Source: Thermoplasmatota archaeon
GTDB taxonomy: Archaea; Thermoplasmatota; E2; UBA202; JdFR-43
NCBI GenBank assembly: GCA_029259055.1
Contig: JAPDJP010000015.1
Location: 27,795-91,794 of the forward strand
Reading direction: 5' to 3'
DNA: 64,000 nucleotides
The position numbers and the translations under genes are program-made. Under the pieces are notes generated by a model. The model had not been told where the DNA came from and did not search any database. It saw nothing but the letters and a program-made list of their open reading frames with translations. Position 1 is the stretch's first letter. Every line of letters starts with the position of its first letter. Shown here piece after piece: positions 17,201-26,294 of the stretch.

Positions 17201-19341
17201 GGAACGCCCCACTCCCACTCATCCTTTGCTCCTCCATGTGTCCAGCCAGGATTTGTTTCAAAATCCTCATCTAATACAATTGTCCAACTACTCCCATTTG
17301 ACATTAAGGAATATTTAAATAAATCATCTGATTTCTTATGTAAAGCATACAATTTTATTGGAGATTTTATTTCCAAATAAGAAACACCAATTTGTCCTGA
17401 AGAAGTATTTTCTATTCCATACAATATACCTGCTGCATAATATGGTTTACCTCTAAAGTAAGTATAGCCTAATCTTCCTGAAAATGGTTCGTATGCTGGA
17501 TTGTAATCAATACCTCCAGATGGTTCTATAAGCCCTAAAACATCACCAAGCCATATCTCACTCGATGTTACGCCATTCCCTGGATAATTTTGCAAATCTC
17601 TAACAACATATGTTCCACATAACAACAATGTTCCTGCTGTTACATTTCCAGTTAGATGCTGAGCTAATTCATATACATGGTTTGCATTGTCATCTCCTCC
17701 ACTGCTATCATTCCAATATTCTCCTTCCGTCATTGGCGTACTCCAGTAGTTTGGATGAGATAGCCATGGCTCATAGTTTGCATATCCTCCATCCCCTGGA
17801 AAATCACCACAACTCCATATTACTATATCGAATTGATTAATTAAGGCATCATCTATTCTTTGTCCTCTAAGTTCTTCAGAAGTATAGGAGTCATTTGTAA
17901 AATACCAGTCATCAATTGCCTTTGCATATAAGAATTGGGACTCCGGCATAATATTCTGACACGCTTGAATAATATTATCTATTCCACTTTCCCAACCAAT
18001 TGGGGTATTATCAACAATTAGGAAGGTGGGAGGCGAGACAGCGGGCTTTGGATATACTCTAATTATTTTGCTTGTACTATTTTGTCCTCCTTCATTATCG
18101 ACTACTGTTAAAGTTACTGTATAGTTGCCTGGCTCCGTAAATTTATGACTTACCGTTGAACCATTTGCAGTAAATCCGTCTCCAAAATCCCAATACCATT
18201 CAACAATATATCCATCTTTATCAAATGAATATGGTTCTCCTCCATCAAAATTTACGGTAATTACTGTGGTTATATTCCTTGGAGAATAGGAAAAACCGGC
18301 GATTGGCAATATGTTTGGAACAACTATGGTTTTTTCGAAATATGCCTGCTCCCCATTATCGTCTGTTACAATTAATGTTACAGTATAACTTCCGCTATAT
18401 TGATAGGTATGGCTTGGATTTGGAACAGAAGAGGTACTGCCGTCTCCGAAATTCCAGAAATATGAGACGATTTCACCATCTGGGTCGGTGACATTTGCAT
18501 AGAAATTAATTGTACCATCTATATTAGGATCGACATACCATTCAAAATCTCCTACAGGTGGCTTATTATATGTAACATTAACTGGTGGAGGGACATTTAC
18601 TCCTATTCCTGTTGTTGATGATGCTGTCTGCCCTTCATCATCAACAACTGTTAAGGTGACATAATATATGCCCGTCGATAAATATCTATGTAGAACATTT
18701 ACTCCATAGGCATCTGTAATTCCATCACTTTCAAAATCCCATTTATATAATACAATTCTCCCTCCGTCAGGATCGTAGCTTGAGGAAGCATCAAATATAA
18801 TGATTTCTGATTTTCCTGTGCTATTAATAAATTTTGGATCAAGAGGTGTATAAGTGAATAATGCCATTGGAGGAGATATTCTGACTAAGCCCTCCTGTAA
18901 AATACCAGACATAATAATGGAGTTGCTGGCTTTGTCAACAACAACGACGCTTATCTGCCAGTTTGTTATATTTCCAAATATTTGGTCTGCATATATTTCA
19001 ACATACTCTCCTAACTCCCACCTTCCATTATCATCTCCACTAAAATGAACGTTATCTTCCTTTGGTATCCCATTTTTATCAAAATTACAGCAAAAACTTT
19101 CCATCTCTCCCTTATGAACTATTATTCTAATTTCAGAAAGCTTTATCGCCTCCCCTCCTTTATGCTGTATAACAATTTTTTCTTCTTCAATATATCCAAC
19201 CAAATTTAAATCAGGAGAAGATGAAGGGTTACCAGTTGATAAAACATATATTGCGAAAGCTGAAAAAGCAATTATAGCAATAGCTAACAAAATGACTGTC
19301 CCGACTACTTCTGATATTCCTTTATTTCCTAATCTTAACAT
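14188..19341 (-). CDS. Giant surface protein with archaeal type IV pilin N-terminal domain, PKD repeats, GATase-like/Rossmann domain interrupted by a MAM/CBM-like module, and long NosD-type beta-helix
   Basis: MLRLGNKGISEVVGTVILLAIAIIAFSAFAIYVLSTG (class III signal peptide); PKD FGDG motifs; tens of N-N-x-I-x-x-N-x-I-beta-helix coils to the C-terminus. Confidence 0.8.
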   Translation of the reverse strand: MLRLGNKGISEVVGTVILLAIAIIAFSAFAIYVLSTGNPSSSPDLNLVGYIEEEKIVIQHKGGEAIKLSEIRIIVHKGEMESFCCNFDKNGIPKEDNVHFSGDDNGRWELGEYVEIYADQIFGNITNWQISVVVVDKASNSIIMSGILQEGLVRISPPMALFTYTPLDPKFINSTGKSEIIIFDASSSYDPDGGRIVLYKWDFESDGITDAYGVNVLHRYLSTGIYYVTLTVVDDEGQTASSTTGIGVNVPPPVNVTYNKPPVGDFEWYVDPNIDGTINFYANVTDPDGEIVSYFWNFGDGSTSSVPNPSHTYQYSGSYTVTLIVTDDNGEQAYFEKTIVVPNILPIAGFSYSPRNITTVITVNFDGGEPYSFDKDGYIVEWYWDFGDGFTANGSTVSHKFTEPGNYTVTLTVVDNEGGQNSTSKIIRVYPKPAVSPPTFLIVDNTPIGWESGIDNIIQACQNIMPESQFLYAKAIDDWYFTNDSYTSEELRGQRIDDALINQFDIVIWSCGDFPGDGGYANYEPWLSHPNYWSTPMTEGEYWNDSSGGDDNANHVYELAQHLTGNVTAGTLLLCGTYVVRDLQNYPGNGVTSSEIWLGDVLGLIEPSGGIDYNPAYEPFSGRLGYTYFRGKPYYAAGILYGIENTSSGQIGVSYLEIKSPIKLYALHKKSDDLFKYSLMSNGSSWTIVLDEDFETNPGWTHGGAKDEWEWGVPTFGPPGAHSGSKVYGTDLDSWYQNNANCWLKTGSIDLSNFTTAVLEFYDWYYIVYGYHNTYDYVYLEISDDGGSTWQTIAVFYGDQRSWTHHTIDISAFAGKVIQIRWRLVSDWRWRSYGYYLDDVVVKGSKSSIPVGYYAIDAERGRNRSIILGFDLNADEITQESRENYLRNVLAWLAEGAGYATEVWVNNDATEEWLNQPNHFATIQEGINAVTPGGKVYVIGSSGQIYYEDVVLNKSIDLIGIDNPTIFASQTGIEVTIDWAKIEGFVIKGDLQTGILVSNSARVKIINCTISGANNGIYLLSSHNNTIQGNIIKNCTNGIFGSNSLGNKILNNDIKNNGYGLYLYRASLNTIDKNNISQNGIGLFIDSAESNIISNNAFIGNAQEGIYLMSSTNRNEIINNKIINNDRGIRLEISNTNSLINNTIAKNDLEAILIEKFSHTNTLRENKIYNNSIAISLQNSSNNDLILNDIYLNSKGISAYYSASNIIVSNTIMNNTYAINLSTSSNNNTIVSNVISGNLQAIYIYQGNKNNISSNEILYNGNGIYLAFSMLTTNGENIIANNNISFNNGTAICLYRSVGNYIKNNTILSNTKEGIKLSYLSSDNYIIKNIIRNNLKGVCIEKGNYNIIKENAISQNDYGIVLSSYSSENTILNNTIENNGYGMQFLSASTNSIINNTIKSNFQGIWLSDSHNNKIMNNTISNNTQNGIYISSSDDNDIMNNTIYSNSYDGIYLLLSGGSGNTILNNTIFWNKNGIYLDRSRSATAGNNEIIGNRIYENRENGIYLYSSSINSIQNNQIYNNSGNGIFLNKSHSNTIQLNEIRENNLHGLYLYSSNNNDIQKNNISFNLNGIYILLSSQGDSLPITDNLIWNNSNAGILINSSNSNYIMHNIIWNNSYGIFVISSSTNNEVYENNITTNDYGIYVASQDCTANKFYYNNFINNTLHNDSQAYDAGNNSWYISTSGNYWNEHISTDPYIIPPGINQDKYPLLSPRKWWL

Positions 19342-19436
19342 TTTAAATCACCTTGCTAATTTTTTGCTAACAATTTAATAACAATCTGATTATAAAAATT
19401 TTTCGAATAATTTTTTAGTTCTGACACTATAGCTTT

Positions 19437-20675
19437 ATGAAATGGCTTGCCTTAATAATATTATTTATCTTACTTATTCATTCATTTGGGCCTTTTCAAA
19501 CCAATTATGAAAGAATTATAGAAATACCGGGAAAAATAATTGTTAAAATAATAGAGCCCAAGAAACCAAGATATATATTTAAAGCTCCTATCATCATAGA
19601 GGTTGGAGGGTTTGTTTCAAAAACGGGCTTTTCCGAAAGTATGAAAGATATCGTAGATTATGGATTTATCCACATTTCATTTTTATATCCTGGTTGTTCT
19701 GATGATGGTTATAAAAGTGGCGGAAATTTTGATTATGGAGGAGATAATTGTACATATGCATTATATCAAGTAATTAGATATGCTACTGGAGAAATTGAAG
19801 ATATGCATGGTAATAAAATAAGTGATATTATACCATATGCAATGGTTGACAATGTTGGTTTATATACTTTTTCTCATCCAGGAATAATAGCCACAAAAGT
19901 AATTGCATTATATGATACAAAATTGAAATATTTTGTTGGACACGAAAACCCTACATGTAGCGCAATTACCGCTTTTGATTTAGGATATTATGAAAATATG
20001 AAAGCAGTAGTTAATCCAACATATGATTATCCAGATGATTATTCTGATGAAAATGTATATCCAGATTATAGTAAAGTTGCTTTTGATTATGTTAAAAATA
20101 TCCCATATTTAGATTTAAATGGAAACAAAATTTTAGATAAGGGAGATTTCCCCTTCAAAGAAAATGTTCCAACATTTTTTGGAAAAAGGTTTTATTCAAT
20201 AGCATTGACAGAAGCATTAAACAAAAGCATATCAAAATGGCCTCCAGATATTGCAACAGTAGAGGAATGTAAAAGAATATGGTCTGAGAGAGAATCAACA
20301 AGATATTACAAGCTTATCAAAGGCGATGTAAAGGTTATGCTTGTATTTGGAGAGCCAGACCACGCCCAGCCAAGCAAAGATAAGCCCCATATTCATCAGG
20401 CATACAATGGTTTTAGAAAAAGAGGAATATGGGTAAGGTTAAATCCAGATGCATCATATACGATGCATATTGCAAAAATATCTACTCCTGATAATCCTGC
20501 AAATCATGAACCACAAAACTGGCTTAATATTAGTAAATGGGCATATAATGCTACTTTGCCATCGATAAGAAGATTAGTTGGTATAGCAGCTATTGCGGAA
20601 ATGGCAGATAGAGTTTATACTAATAATTGGGAGGAAAATATAGATGGTATATTAATATGGAATGGGACATTATAG
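19437..20675 (+). CDS. Uncharacterised secreted protein, possibly alpha/beta-hydrolase-like
   Basis: Signal peptide MKWLALIILFILLIHSFG; APIIIEVGGF, GEPDHAQPSKDKPHIHQAYNGF; EF-hand-like loop DLNGNKILDKGD. Confidence 0.6.
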   Translation: MKWLALIILFILLIHSFGPFQTNYERIIEIPGKIIVKIIEPKKPRYIFKAPIIIEVGGFVSKTGFSESMKDIVDYGFIHISFLYPGCSDDGYKSGGNFDYGGDNCTYALYQVIRYATGEIEDMHGNKISDIIPYAMVDNVGLYTFSHPGIIATKVIALYDTKLKYFVGHENPTCSAITAFDLGYYENMKAVVNPTYDYPDDYSDENVYPDYSKVAFDYVKNIPYLDLNGNKILDKGDFPFKENVPTFFGKRFYSIALTEALNKSISKWPPDIATVEECKRIWSERESTRYYKLIKGDVKVMLVFGEPDHAQPSKDKPHIHQAYNGFRKRGIWVRLNPDASYTMHIAKISTPDNPANHEPQNWLNISKWAYNATLPSIRRLVGIAAIAEMADRVYTNNWEENIDGILIWNGTL

Positions 20676-21295
20676 CAAGAAGTTTTGATGCAACAAGAAA
20701 ACATGCATGGGAGGAGTGCTTAAAGTTTATAGAGGAAGTATATGGCAATGTAATTGACATTGGATGTGGAAATGCTCGCCATTTAATCCATATTGTCAAA
20801 AAAAGCGAAATGGCTGTGGGAATAGATAAATCTTATAGGATGCTTGAAATTTGTAAGGAAAAAATCAAAGATGCCTTGCTGGTTTGCGGTGACGCCTGTC
20901 ATTTGCCTTTTAAGGATAATACCTTTGATTTTGCCTTGTTTATTGCTACTTTGCATAATATAAAAGGGAGGGAAAATAGAATAAAGGCGTTAAAAGAATT
21001 AAAAAGAGTTTTAAAAAAGAATGGTAAAGCATTGATATCGGTATGGGCAAAATGGCAAGATAAATGGAGGAAACATTTTATAAAAGAATTATTCAAATTT
21101 TGGAAAGAGCATGGAGATATATACATTCCTTGGAGGAAGGATGGATTGAATGTTATGAGATTTTATCATTTATATAGTAAAAGAGAATTTAAAAGAGATA
21201 TTGAGAAAGCGGGACTTAAAATAGATAGAATATGGAGTGTTAAGAAGGTATCAAAAAAATATGCAGATAATCATTTTGCAATAGTTAGAAAATAA
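20657..21295 (+). CDS. SAM-dependent methyltransferase, Trm9/ABH8-like (tRNA wobble uridine MTase family)
   Basis: KHAWEECLKFIEE...VIDIGCGNARHLIHIVKKSEMAVGIDKSYRML; ORF opens at 20627, likely start ATG 20657. Confidence 0.75.
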   Translation: MEWDIIARSFDATRKHAWEECLKFIEEVYGNVIDIGCGNARHLIHIVKKSEMAVGIDKSYRMLEICKEKIKDALLVCGDACHLPFKDNTFDFALFIATLHNIKGRENRIKALKELKRVLKKNGKALISVWAKWQDKWRKHFIKELFKFWKEHGDIYIPWRKDGLNVMRFYHLYSKREFKRDIEKAGLKIDRIWSVKKVSKKYADNHFAIVRK

Positions 21296-21633
21296 AAAGC
21301 GATGAAAATAATAAAAATGGAAATGATAAAGAGAAAGATTAAAAGCCATATGCTATGATCATTTGATATTATTATAGGAATGGGACCAATAAATATTATT
21401 CCTTTTTTTTCAGTTTGTGGTTGTAATGAAGAAAAAGAGGAAGAGAAATCAAAAAATGATAATATGATGGAAATAAATATAAGGAAAATACCTATCAAAG
21501 AAAATATACCTGTTGAAAATATAAAAGGAAATATAATTATGATTCCAGCTTTTGCCTCTCCTCTTATAAAATCTAAGATTATGAGTATGATTCCCAATAT
21601 AAATAAAATTAAAGGCAAATTTCTATTTTCCAT
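21271..21633 (-). CDS. DUF131/TIGR00304-type small membrane protein
   Basis: Several TM segments and a KKGIIFIGPIPIII motif; position beside uppS is typical. Confidence 0.7.
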   Translation of the reverse strand: MENRNLPLILFILGIILIILDFIRGEAKAGIIIIFPFIFSTGIFSLIGIFLIFISIILSFFDFSSSFSSLQPQTEKKGIIFIGPIPIIISNDHSIWLLIFLFIISIFIIFIAFYFLTIAK

Positions 21634-22495
21634 ATCTTCTCTGCCTCCTTTGATAGGATTGTATTGCTTTTAAAAAGTCAAGTTTCTTTAAGGCTGGCCA
21701 GTAAACATCGGTAAAATATAATTCAGAATAGGCAAGTTGCCATAATAAAAAGTTTGAAATTCTTTCCTCTCCAGAAGTTCTTAAAACTAAATCTGGATCA
21801 GGAATTGGTAGATGAGATGTATAAAGATATGAAGAAAGTAATTCTTTATTTATATCTTCAGGCTTTATTTTTCCATTTTTAACATCATATGCGATTTTTT
21901 TCATAGCTTCCACTATTTCCTCCCTCCCTCCGTAACCAATTGCAATGTTGAAATAATATCTATCATAATTTTTCGTTTTTTCCATAACTTCTTCAGCAGC
22001 TTTTCTAACATTTTCTGGCAGAAGTTCTATTTGCCCTATTACTTTTACTCTAACCCTATTTTTATGTGTTCTTTCATCATTTGCCAATCTTCTTAAATCT
22101 TTTTCAAATAAATTCATTAAATGCTCAACTTCTCTTTTATCCCTTTTAAAGTTATCCGTTGAAAAAGCAAAAACAGTTAATATTTTTACACCGATTTCAT
22201 GACACCATTCTATGACATCTTCAAGCTTATCTTTCCCCAGTTCATGTCCCTTATAAGGAGGGAATCCTTCTTTTAAAGCATATCTTCTGTTTCCATCCAT
22301 TATTATTGCAATATGTTGAGGAATTGGTTTCCTTTTTATTTCTTCCATCAATTTTTTTTCCATTAACTTTTCTGTTTCTCTGTAAATAAGCTTAAATAAC
22401 TTATTTTGCTTTATCCTTCTTATTACGTGTTTTGCAAAATCTGTTTCTATTGTTTTTCTTCCTAAATCTTCAAGTTTTTTTAGTTCTTTCTTCAT
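21623..22495 (-). CDS. uppS: Polyprenyl diphosphate synthase (cis-prenyltransferase, UppS family)
   Basis: HIAIIMDGNRRYA, LTVFAFSTDNFKRDKREV, DLVLRTSGEERISNFLLWQLAYSELYF. Confidence 0.95.
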   Translation of the reverse strand: MKKELKKLEDLGRKTIETDFAKHVIRRIKQNKLFKLIYRETEKLMEKKLMEEIKRKPIPQHIAIIMDGNRRYALKEGFPPYKGHELGKDKLEDVIEWCHEIGVKILTVFAFSTDNFKRDKREVEHLMNLFEKDLRRLANDERTHKNRVRVKVIGQIELLPENVRKAAEEVMEKTKNYDRYYFNIAIGYGGREEIVEAMKKIAYDVKNGKIKPEDINKELLSSYLYTSHLPIPDPDLVLRTSGEERISNFLLWQLAYSELYFTDVYWPALKKLDFLKAIQSYQRRQRRYGK

Positions 22496-22566
22496 TTCTT
22501 ATTTTTATATTCACCCATCTTTAAATAATTTTGCAAACATTTTATATGTTTATAGCAATATCCAAT

Positions 22567-23487
22567 ATGAAAGCTGTAATTGCATTAGGAGGAAATGCAT
22601 TAACTGGTAAAGACAGGAAAACAGACATAAAATTGCAGTTTGAAACAACAAGAAATACTGCGAAGTCAATTGCTAAAATGATAAAGAATGGATGGCATAT
22701 TGTAATAACTCATGGGAATGGCCCACAAATTGGCTCTCTCCTTTTACAACAAAAGAAAGCTATGCACGAAATTCCTTCAATGCCTCTCCATGTTTTAGGA
22801 GCTTTAACCCAAGGACAGATTGGTTACATAATTCAGCAATGTTTATTAAATGAATTTAAAAAGCAAGGAATAAAAAGAGAAGTTGTAACGATAATAACGC
22901 AAGTTATAGTTGATGAGAAGGACCCAGCTTTCAAAAAGCCAACAAAACCAATTGGGCCAGTTTATAATGATAAGGAAGCAAATGAAATGAAGAAAAGCTA
23001 TGTTATGGGAAGAGTCGAGAATGGCTGGAGAATTCTTGTTCCCTCTCCAAAGCCAATATCAATAGTTGAATCAAAAATAATCAAAAAATTAATTGAAGAA
23101 AATGTTATCGTCATTGCTGCGGGAGGCGGGGGAATCCCGGTGGTAAGAAAAAATGGAATCTTAGAAGGGAAAGATGCTGTTATAGACAAAGATTTAGCGT
23201 CTCAAAAATTGGCTAATGAAATTGGGGCGGATATTCTTCTTATTTTAACAGATGTGGATTATGTTTATTTAAATTATGGAAAGGAGAATGAAATTGAAAT
23301 TAGGGAGGCAAAAGTCGAGGAAATAGAAAAATATTATAGGGAGGGTCATTTTCCGCCGGGTTCAATGGGTCCGAAAATAGAAGCTGCAATAAATTTTATC
23401 AAGAATGGAGGCAAAGAAGCAATAATTACTTCTATTGATAAAGCATGGGAAGCTATAGAAGGAAGAGCAGGTACTCACATCTTCTGA
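22567..23487 (+). CDS. arcC: Carbamate kinase-like amino acid kinase
   Basis: MKAVIALGGNALTG, HGNGPQIGSLLLQQ, VIAAGGGGIPV, HFPPGSMGPKIEAA; ORF opens at 22531. Confidence 0.88.
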   Translation: MKAVIALGGNALTGKDRKTDIKLQFETTRNTAKSIAKMIKNGWHIVITHGNGPQIGSLLLQQKKAMHEIPSMPLHVLGALTQGQIGYIIQQCLLNEFKKQGIKREVVTIITQVIVDEKDPAFKKPTKPIGPVYNDKEANEMKKSYVMGRVENGWRILVPSPKPISIVESKIIKKLIEENVIVIAAGGGGIPVVRKNGILEGKDAVIDKDLASQKLANEIGADILLILTDVDYVYLNYGKENEIEIREAKVEEIEKYYREGHFPPGSMGPKIEAAINFIKNGGKEAIITSIDKAWEAIEGRAGTHIF

Positions 23488-24677
23488 TTTTTTAGTGATT
23501 CTATATCTATTTCTTCTTGTTTTCCGCTTACCATATCTTTTATTAAAACCTTTCCCTTTTCCCATTCTTCAGGAGCGACTATAACAACTTTTTTTATTCC
23601 CTTCCTGTTTGCGTAATCCAGAGATTTTGAAATACTCCTTCTCATCAAATCCATTTCAACTTTCATTCCTTCTTTTCTGAGCATTTTAGCTATTTTTATT
23701 GCTTCCTTTAGCATGCCATGCATATACGCAATATAGATTGGTTTTTCTACCTCTACAAATTTAAATCCTTCCATTTCTAAAGCCAGCAAGGTTCTATCAA
23801 AACCTATGGCAAATCCTGCTGTAGGCGTTGATTTTCCACCAAGTAAAGGAACCAAACTATATTCTCCCCCTCCGCATATTTGTTTCTCCGCCCCCAGCTT
23901 AGGAGCATCGATTTCAAAAACTATGCCGATATAATATTCCAATCCTCTTGCAATTGATAAATCTATATTATATGGAACAGAAAACTCTTCCAGAAATTCA
24001 ATAACTTCTTTCATTTTGTCTATTTCCTTATAATCTTGTTTAAGCTCATCCAAATCTTTTATATTAATGAATTTTTCAAATTCCTCAAAATTTCTTATTT
24101 TTTTCTTCAATTCATCAAAATCTTTTTTATCGATTAATCTCATGATTTCTGCATCATTTGCGCCAATACTATCTAAAAATTTTCTAAGAATATCAAGATT
24201 TCCTATTCTAAGAACAATATTTTTTAGTCCTATTTCTTTTAATATATCATATGCCATTGTAATAAGCTCTGCTATTGCCTCAGGCTTATTACTTCCTATA
24301 AGTTCGCAACCGAATTGCCAAAATTCCCTATACCTTCCTTTCTGGGGTCTATCATATCTAAAACAATTACCAAAGTAATAAAATTTCAGTGGCTTAGGCT
24401 CCATTTGAAATTTTTCTACATAAAAACGCATAACAGGCGCCGTCAATTCAGGACGCAAAGCTAATTTTCTGCCAGCCTTATCCTCAAATGCATATGTTTC
24501 TTCTATAATTCCCTCACCTGATTTTAAAGTAAAAAGTTCCAGATGCTCAATAGTTGGTGTAGAAATTTCTTCATATCCATATTTTTCAAAAATTTCTCTC
24601 ATTTTTGTCTCAAGCCACCTCCTTTTCTGCATTTCTTGGGGAGTAAAATCTCTTGTCCCCCTTGGTTTTGAAATCAT
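23475..24677 (-). CDS. hisS: Histidyl-tRNA synthetase
   Basis: PRGTRDFTPQEM, motif 2 FRYDRPQKGRYREFWQFGCE, GLEYYIGIVFEI, AGFAIGFDR. Confidence 0.96.
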   Translation of the reverse strand: MISKPRGTRDFTPQEMQKRRWLETKMREIFEKYGYEEISTPTIEHLELFTLKSGEGIIEETYAFEDKAGRKLALRPELTAPVMRFYVEKFQMEPKPLKFYYFGNCFRYDRPQKGRYREFWQFGCELIGSNKPEAIAELITMAYDILKEIGLKNIVLRIGNLDILRKFLDSIGANDAEIMRLIDKKDFDELKKKIRNFEEFEKFINIKDLDELKQDYKEIDKMKEVIEFLEEFSVPYNIDLSIARGLEYYIGIVFEIDAPKLGAEKQICGGGEYSLVPLLGGKSTPTAGFAIGFDRTLLALEMEGFKFVEVEKPIYIAYMHGMLKEAIKIAKMLRKEGMKVEMDLMRRSISKSLDYANRKGIKKVVIVAPEEWEKGKVLIKDMVSGKQEEIDIESLKNQKM

Positions 24678-24776
24678 GAGAAATAAATGCTTTAAGTTAT
24701 AAATGTTTTAAGATGATTTGGCGATAAGCACACAATAAAGATAAAATTTTTTATTTAGAATTTGTATTCCTCCACA

Positions 24777-24941
24777 ATGAAAATGAAAAGCCTATTATAC
24801 ATATTCCTTGCATTTGTACTTCCATGGCTACTAATAATATCTGGATTGATCGCCAATGTATACAACGTGTGGCTATATGTGGGCAGTATAACATGGTTCT
24901 TAATGTGCCTTCTTTTTTTCCTCTCTTTTTATAAAATGTGA
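24777..24941 (+). CDS. Small two-TM membrane protein (54 aa), upstream of sepF
   Basis: ORF not in the supplied track (<60 aa): MKMKSLLYIFLAFVLPWLLIISGLIANVYNVWLYVGSITWFLMCLLFFLSFYKM*. Confidence 0.6.
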   Translation: MKMKSLLYIFLAFVLPWLLIISGLIANVYNVWLYVGSITWFLMCLLFFLSFYKM

Positions 24942-24980
24942 AAGTTTTGAAAAGTTTTAAAAACAAATATTATTTCAAAA

Positions 24981-25325
24981 ATGATAAAGATGATCTTCGG
25001 GAAAAAGAAAGAGGAATATATTGATTTGGAGGAATATGATATAGGTATAACAAAGGAAGAGGAAGCAAAGATGTATGTAAAAGTTGCAGAAATTCAAAGA
25101 TACGATGATTTGAAAGATTTTGCAAAATATGTTTATGAAGGAAATTTACTTATACTTGATATAACTCCAGTTTCAGTTGATGATATTGAATTAGAAAGAA
25201 TAATGAATGAATTAAAAAGGATAGTTAAAGATATAAATGGAGATATTGCTGGTTTAGATAGAAATCATTTCATAGTAACTCCCACTGGAGTAAAAATAGA
25301 CAGGAGAAAATTAAGAAAATTCTGA
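24981..25325 (+). CDS. sepF: Archaeal SepF-like cell division protein
   Basis: MIKMIFGKKKEEY... amphipathic start, EGNLLILDITPVSVDDIELERIMNELKRIVKDINGDIAGLDRNHFIVTPTGVKI. Confidence 0.88.
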   Translation: MIKMIFGKKKEEYIDLEEYDIGITKEEEAKMYVKVAEIQRYDDLKDFAKYVYEGNLLILDITPVSVDDIELERIMNELKRIVKDINGDIAGLDRNHFIVTPTGVKIDRRKLRKF

Positions 25326-26294
25326 CTAACCCTTTAAAAATCTCTCTATTTCCAATATATCTAACCACTCTTCTTTACATTCGCAATCAACTTTTTCCAA
25401 TTTTTTTTCGTCCTGAGTAAGAGAAAATTCTTTGATTGCATTCAATACTTTCTTATCGCATTTTCCACAATTATGACTGCCTCTTTCTTTTCCGCCAGCT
25501 ACAACATCACATTTTATTACTCCATTATAAATTTCTTTAGTTTTCTTTAAAATATCAATAACAGTCCAAAGCCAAGGAGGACGATATAATTTTTTTCTCC
25601 ACATCATTTCAACAACTGTTTTTGAGTGAATAGAAACTGGATTAAATGATATCGTATTTGCCAGATCTTTTATTTTTTCGACACTATATAACGCATCCAT
25701 AATAGCTTGCTTTTCCGTTAAAAATGGGGGCTTGATTAGTAAATATACTTTTAATTCCTTTCCAAAAGAAATTACCTTTTCCGCTCCTTTCTTCCAATCA
25801 TTAAATTTAAATCCCTTGTTTATGCAGTATTCCAAAACCACATCATTTGCCGATTCCAAGCCCATTGCCACCTCAATTCTATAATCTTTAAAATTTTCTA
25901 AATTGTCAATAAATTCAGGCCTACTTTCTATTATAAATTTTTTTGCCTTAAATTTTTTAAATAAATATAATTGTAAATCCTTTGGTATTTCTTGCTCATC
26001 CAAAAAACTACCAGAAGTAAATATTTTAACTATTTCCTCATTTTTATATTCTTTATAAGCCATATCAATTTGTCTCTTTATATCTTCATATTCCGCATCA
26101 TATGTTTCTTTATAATATCCACACATTAAACAGCCAGATTTTTTTGCCCAATAGCAACCTTTTGTCCTCAAAATCAAAACAAAAGCGTTAACAACCTTAC
26201 CATCTAAAAGATCCTTTTCTCTCCATATTCTTGGCTTTTTAACTTTTTTTCTGTATTCCTTTTTTTCCTTAGCAAATTTTTCTAGCTCCTTCAT
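25326..26294 (-). CDS. raSEA: Archaeosine biosynthesis radical SAM protein RaSEA
   Basis: RTKGCYWAKKSGCLMCGYY cluster motif, FTSGSFLDEQEIP, IESRPEFI, MGLESAND, C-terminal CGKCD; ORF opens at 26318. Confidence 0.85.
   Translation of the reverse strand: MKELEKFAKEKKEYRKKVKKPRIWREKDLLDGKVVNAFVLILRTKGCYWAKKSGCLMCGYYKETYDAEYEDIKRQIDMAYKEYKNEEIVKIFTSGSFLDEQEIPKDLQLYLFKKFKAKKFIIESRPEFIDNLENFKDYRIEVAMGLESANDVVLEYCINKGFKFNDWKKGAEKVISFGKELKVYLLIKPPFLTEKQAIMDALYSVEKIKDLANTISFNPVSIHSKTVVEMMWRKKLYRPPWLWTVIDILKKTKEIYNGVIKCDVVAGGKERGSHNCGKCDKKVLNAIKEFSLTQDEKKLEKVDCECKEEWLDILEIERFLKG

Noticed and set aside
24751-24966. 71-aa minus-strand ORF
   Set aside because: Cys/Trp-rich with no protein-like pattern; the opposite strand encodes a plausible two-TM protein.
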